Source: CAWJPW01 sp963844845 (lineage in GTDB: Bacteria; Acidobacteriota; Thermoanaerobaculia; Thermoanaerobaculales; Sulfomarinibacteraceae). From it: a DNA stretch of 64,000 bases. The first letter of the stretch is position 1, and every line of letters starts with the position of its first letter. The stretch lies in contig CAWJPW010000001.1 in assembly GCA_963844845.1 (NCBI GenBank), positions 434,001 to 498,000 on the forward strand, given 5' to 3'. The translations under genes and the position numbers were made by a program. This document shows positions 63,426-64,000 of this stretch, one piece after another. Under the pieces are notes generated by a model. The model ran no database searches, was not told where the DNA came from, and saw nothing but the letters and a program-made list of their open reading frames with translations.

Positions 63426-64000
63426 GGCTGCGCCCGACGGCACCACGAAGACAGGAGACGCTCCCCCCGAACCACCCCGCCACGCCCAGGGGCGCGGGAT
63501 CCGCGAGGCTCCCGGCCCCCGCTCCCTGCCGAAGTGGTTGCGGATGCTGCGGAGACCGGCTCCCGGGCGGCGACCGGGGCGCCGCCCGTCGGCGCGTACG
63601 CGAAGGGGGCAAGGGCAGAAGCTGCCCAGCGGCAACGCGGCCCCCTTCGCGCCCTGCGCCGAGTCGCCTACCTGGGCCGTGAGTGCCCCCCCGGACACTG
63701 TTTCCGCGATCGCGCTCCAGACGAGGAGGCACTTCAGGAAAAGTGTTCGGGACGGCACGTCCACCGGAGGATCTGTGCTCCGGGGCGGTGGTGATCCCGT
63801 CAGGGCACGCCGCCGTGCCGACAGACGCGGCCGGGGCGTGGCCGGGTGACCGCGAAGCGGCCGGCGTGCACCGGCGGCTGGTAGACCACCCGGTCGGGAC
63901 AACGTGGCAGCTTTCAGTACGCACGCCAGACACCCTCTGGCGGCGATCCGTAGACACCTTCGAGATGCGATCGCAGACAATTGCCGGGTGCGGAGGAGCG
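63426..64000. other. Non-coding end region with repeat and hairpin
   Basis: These 575 bases to the window edge have open frames on both strands, all Arg/Pro/Gly-rich without domain features or ribosome sites. A hairpin GGGCGGCG-N7-CGCCGCCC lies at 63565-63587, and a copy of the dispersed repeat at 63829-63866. I see no gene. Confidence 0.5.
63829..63866 (+). repeat. GC-rich dispersed intergenic repeat, copy C
   Basis: The last 20 bases, TGACCGCGAAGCGGCCGGCG, are identical to 9095-9114. The 18 bases to the left align with 9076-9094 with one gap and few mismatches. Both copies are on the same strand and outside genes. Confidence 0.72.

Noticed and set aside
63382..63957. Minus-strand ORF of 191 codons after ppc
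   Set aside because: Low-complexity Arg/Pro/Gly composition, no domain or ribosome site, and it runs antisense into the ppc end.

Overview
The window is high in G+C, densely coded, and looks like a chromosomal segment of a Gram-negative bacterium with outer-membrane proteins, lipoproteins and periplasmic enzymes. The gene mix suggests Acidobacteriota, perhaps near Thermoanaerobaculia/Holophagae: Ser/Thr kinase with TPRs, DUF3857-transglutaminase protein, several sigma-54 activators, Dsr/Hmc-type redox proteins, and secreted proteins ending in a 'FADxFE' tail. This placement is inference; no rRNA, tRNA, CRISPR array or phage module was found.

Layout. 1-8.2 kb: a two-component receiver-PAS/kinase pair, a lysophospholipase-like hydrolase, GloA, a large Ser/Thr kinase, a lone NFACT-R protein and a PAP2 phosphatase. 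8.6-17.1 kb: an RRM protein with a clear terminator, a TPR protein, a glutaminyl cyclotransferase, a DUF3857 protein coupled to an exported rhodanese, and a radical SAM protein. 17.1-28.9 kb: the most unusual locus. A minus-strand operon encodes a four-subunit transmembrane redox complex (DsrK-like, DsrM-like, DsrO-like, and an NrfD protein fused to a hexaheme cytochrome). It is divergent from NifX-DUF1847, a USP-like protein, a PAS sigma-54 activator and a 1048-residue PqqD-like/radical SAM/methyltransferase/DUF5714 protein. A near-consensus sigma-54 promoter and a cluster of palindromes lie between the two arms.

29-33.8 kb: a TetR-TolC-EmrA-EmrB efflux operon behind a consensus -35 and a 34-bp operator. 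34-37.2 kb: DUF309, then a small membrane protein, an acyl-CoA dehydrogenase and a zinc-ribbon membrane protein. 37.3-43.7 kb: a sigma-54 activator divergent from argC-argB-argD-GNAT-argJ, with a sigma-54 promoter and two in-phase activator sites between them. 43.7-44.8 kb: a decayed pheA fragment, unassigned DNA, and a 167-bp MITE-like element that ends in the stop codon of the next gene. 44.8-47.2 kb: a cNMP-binding/degenerate AAA+/polyferredoxin membrane fusion.

47.4-64 kb: PEBP-like protein, secreted beta-helix protein, PBP1-type penicillin-binding protein, HPPD, acetate kinase, a SodC-like lipoprotein, RNase E/G with an arginine-rich tail, a TPR protein and TPR-hydrolase pair, and PEP carboxylase. 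Intergenic DNA in this part carries long perfect hairpins, inverted arrays of an 8-bp GATT repeat, and copies of a short GC-rich dispersed repeat.

All calls come from reading sequence and motifs by eye. No database search, structure prediction or folding calculation was run.
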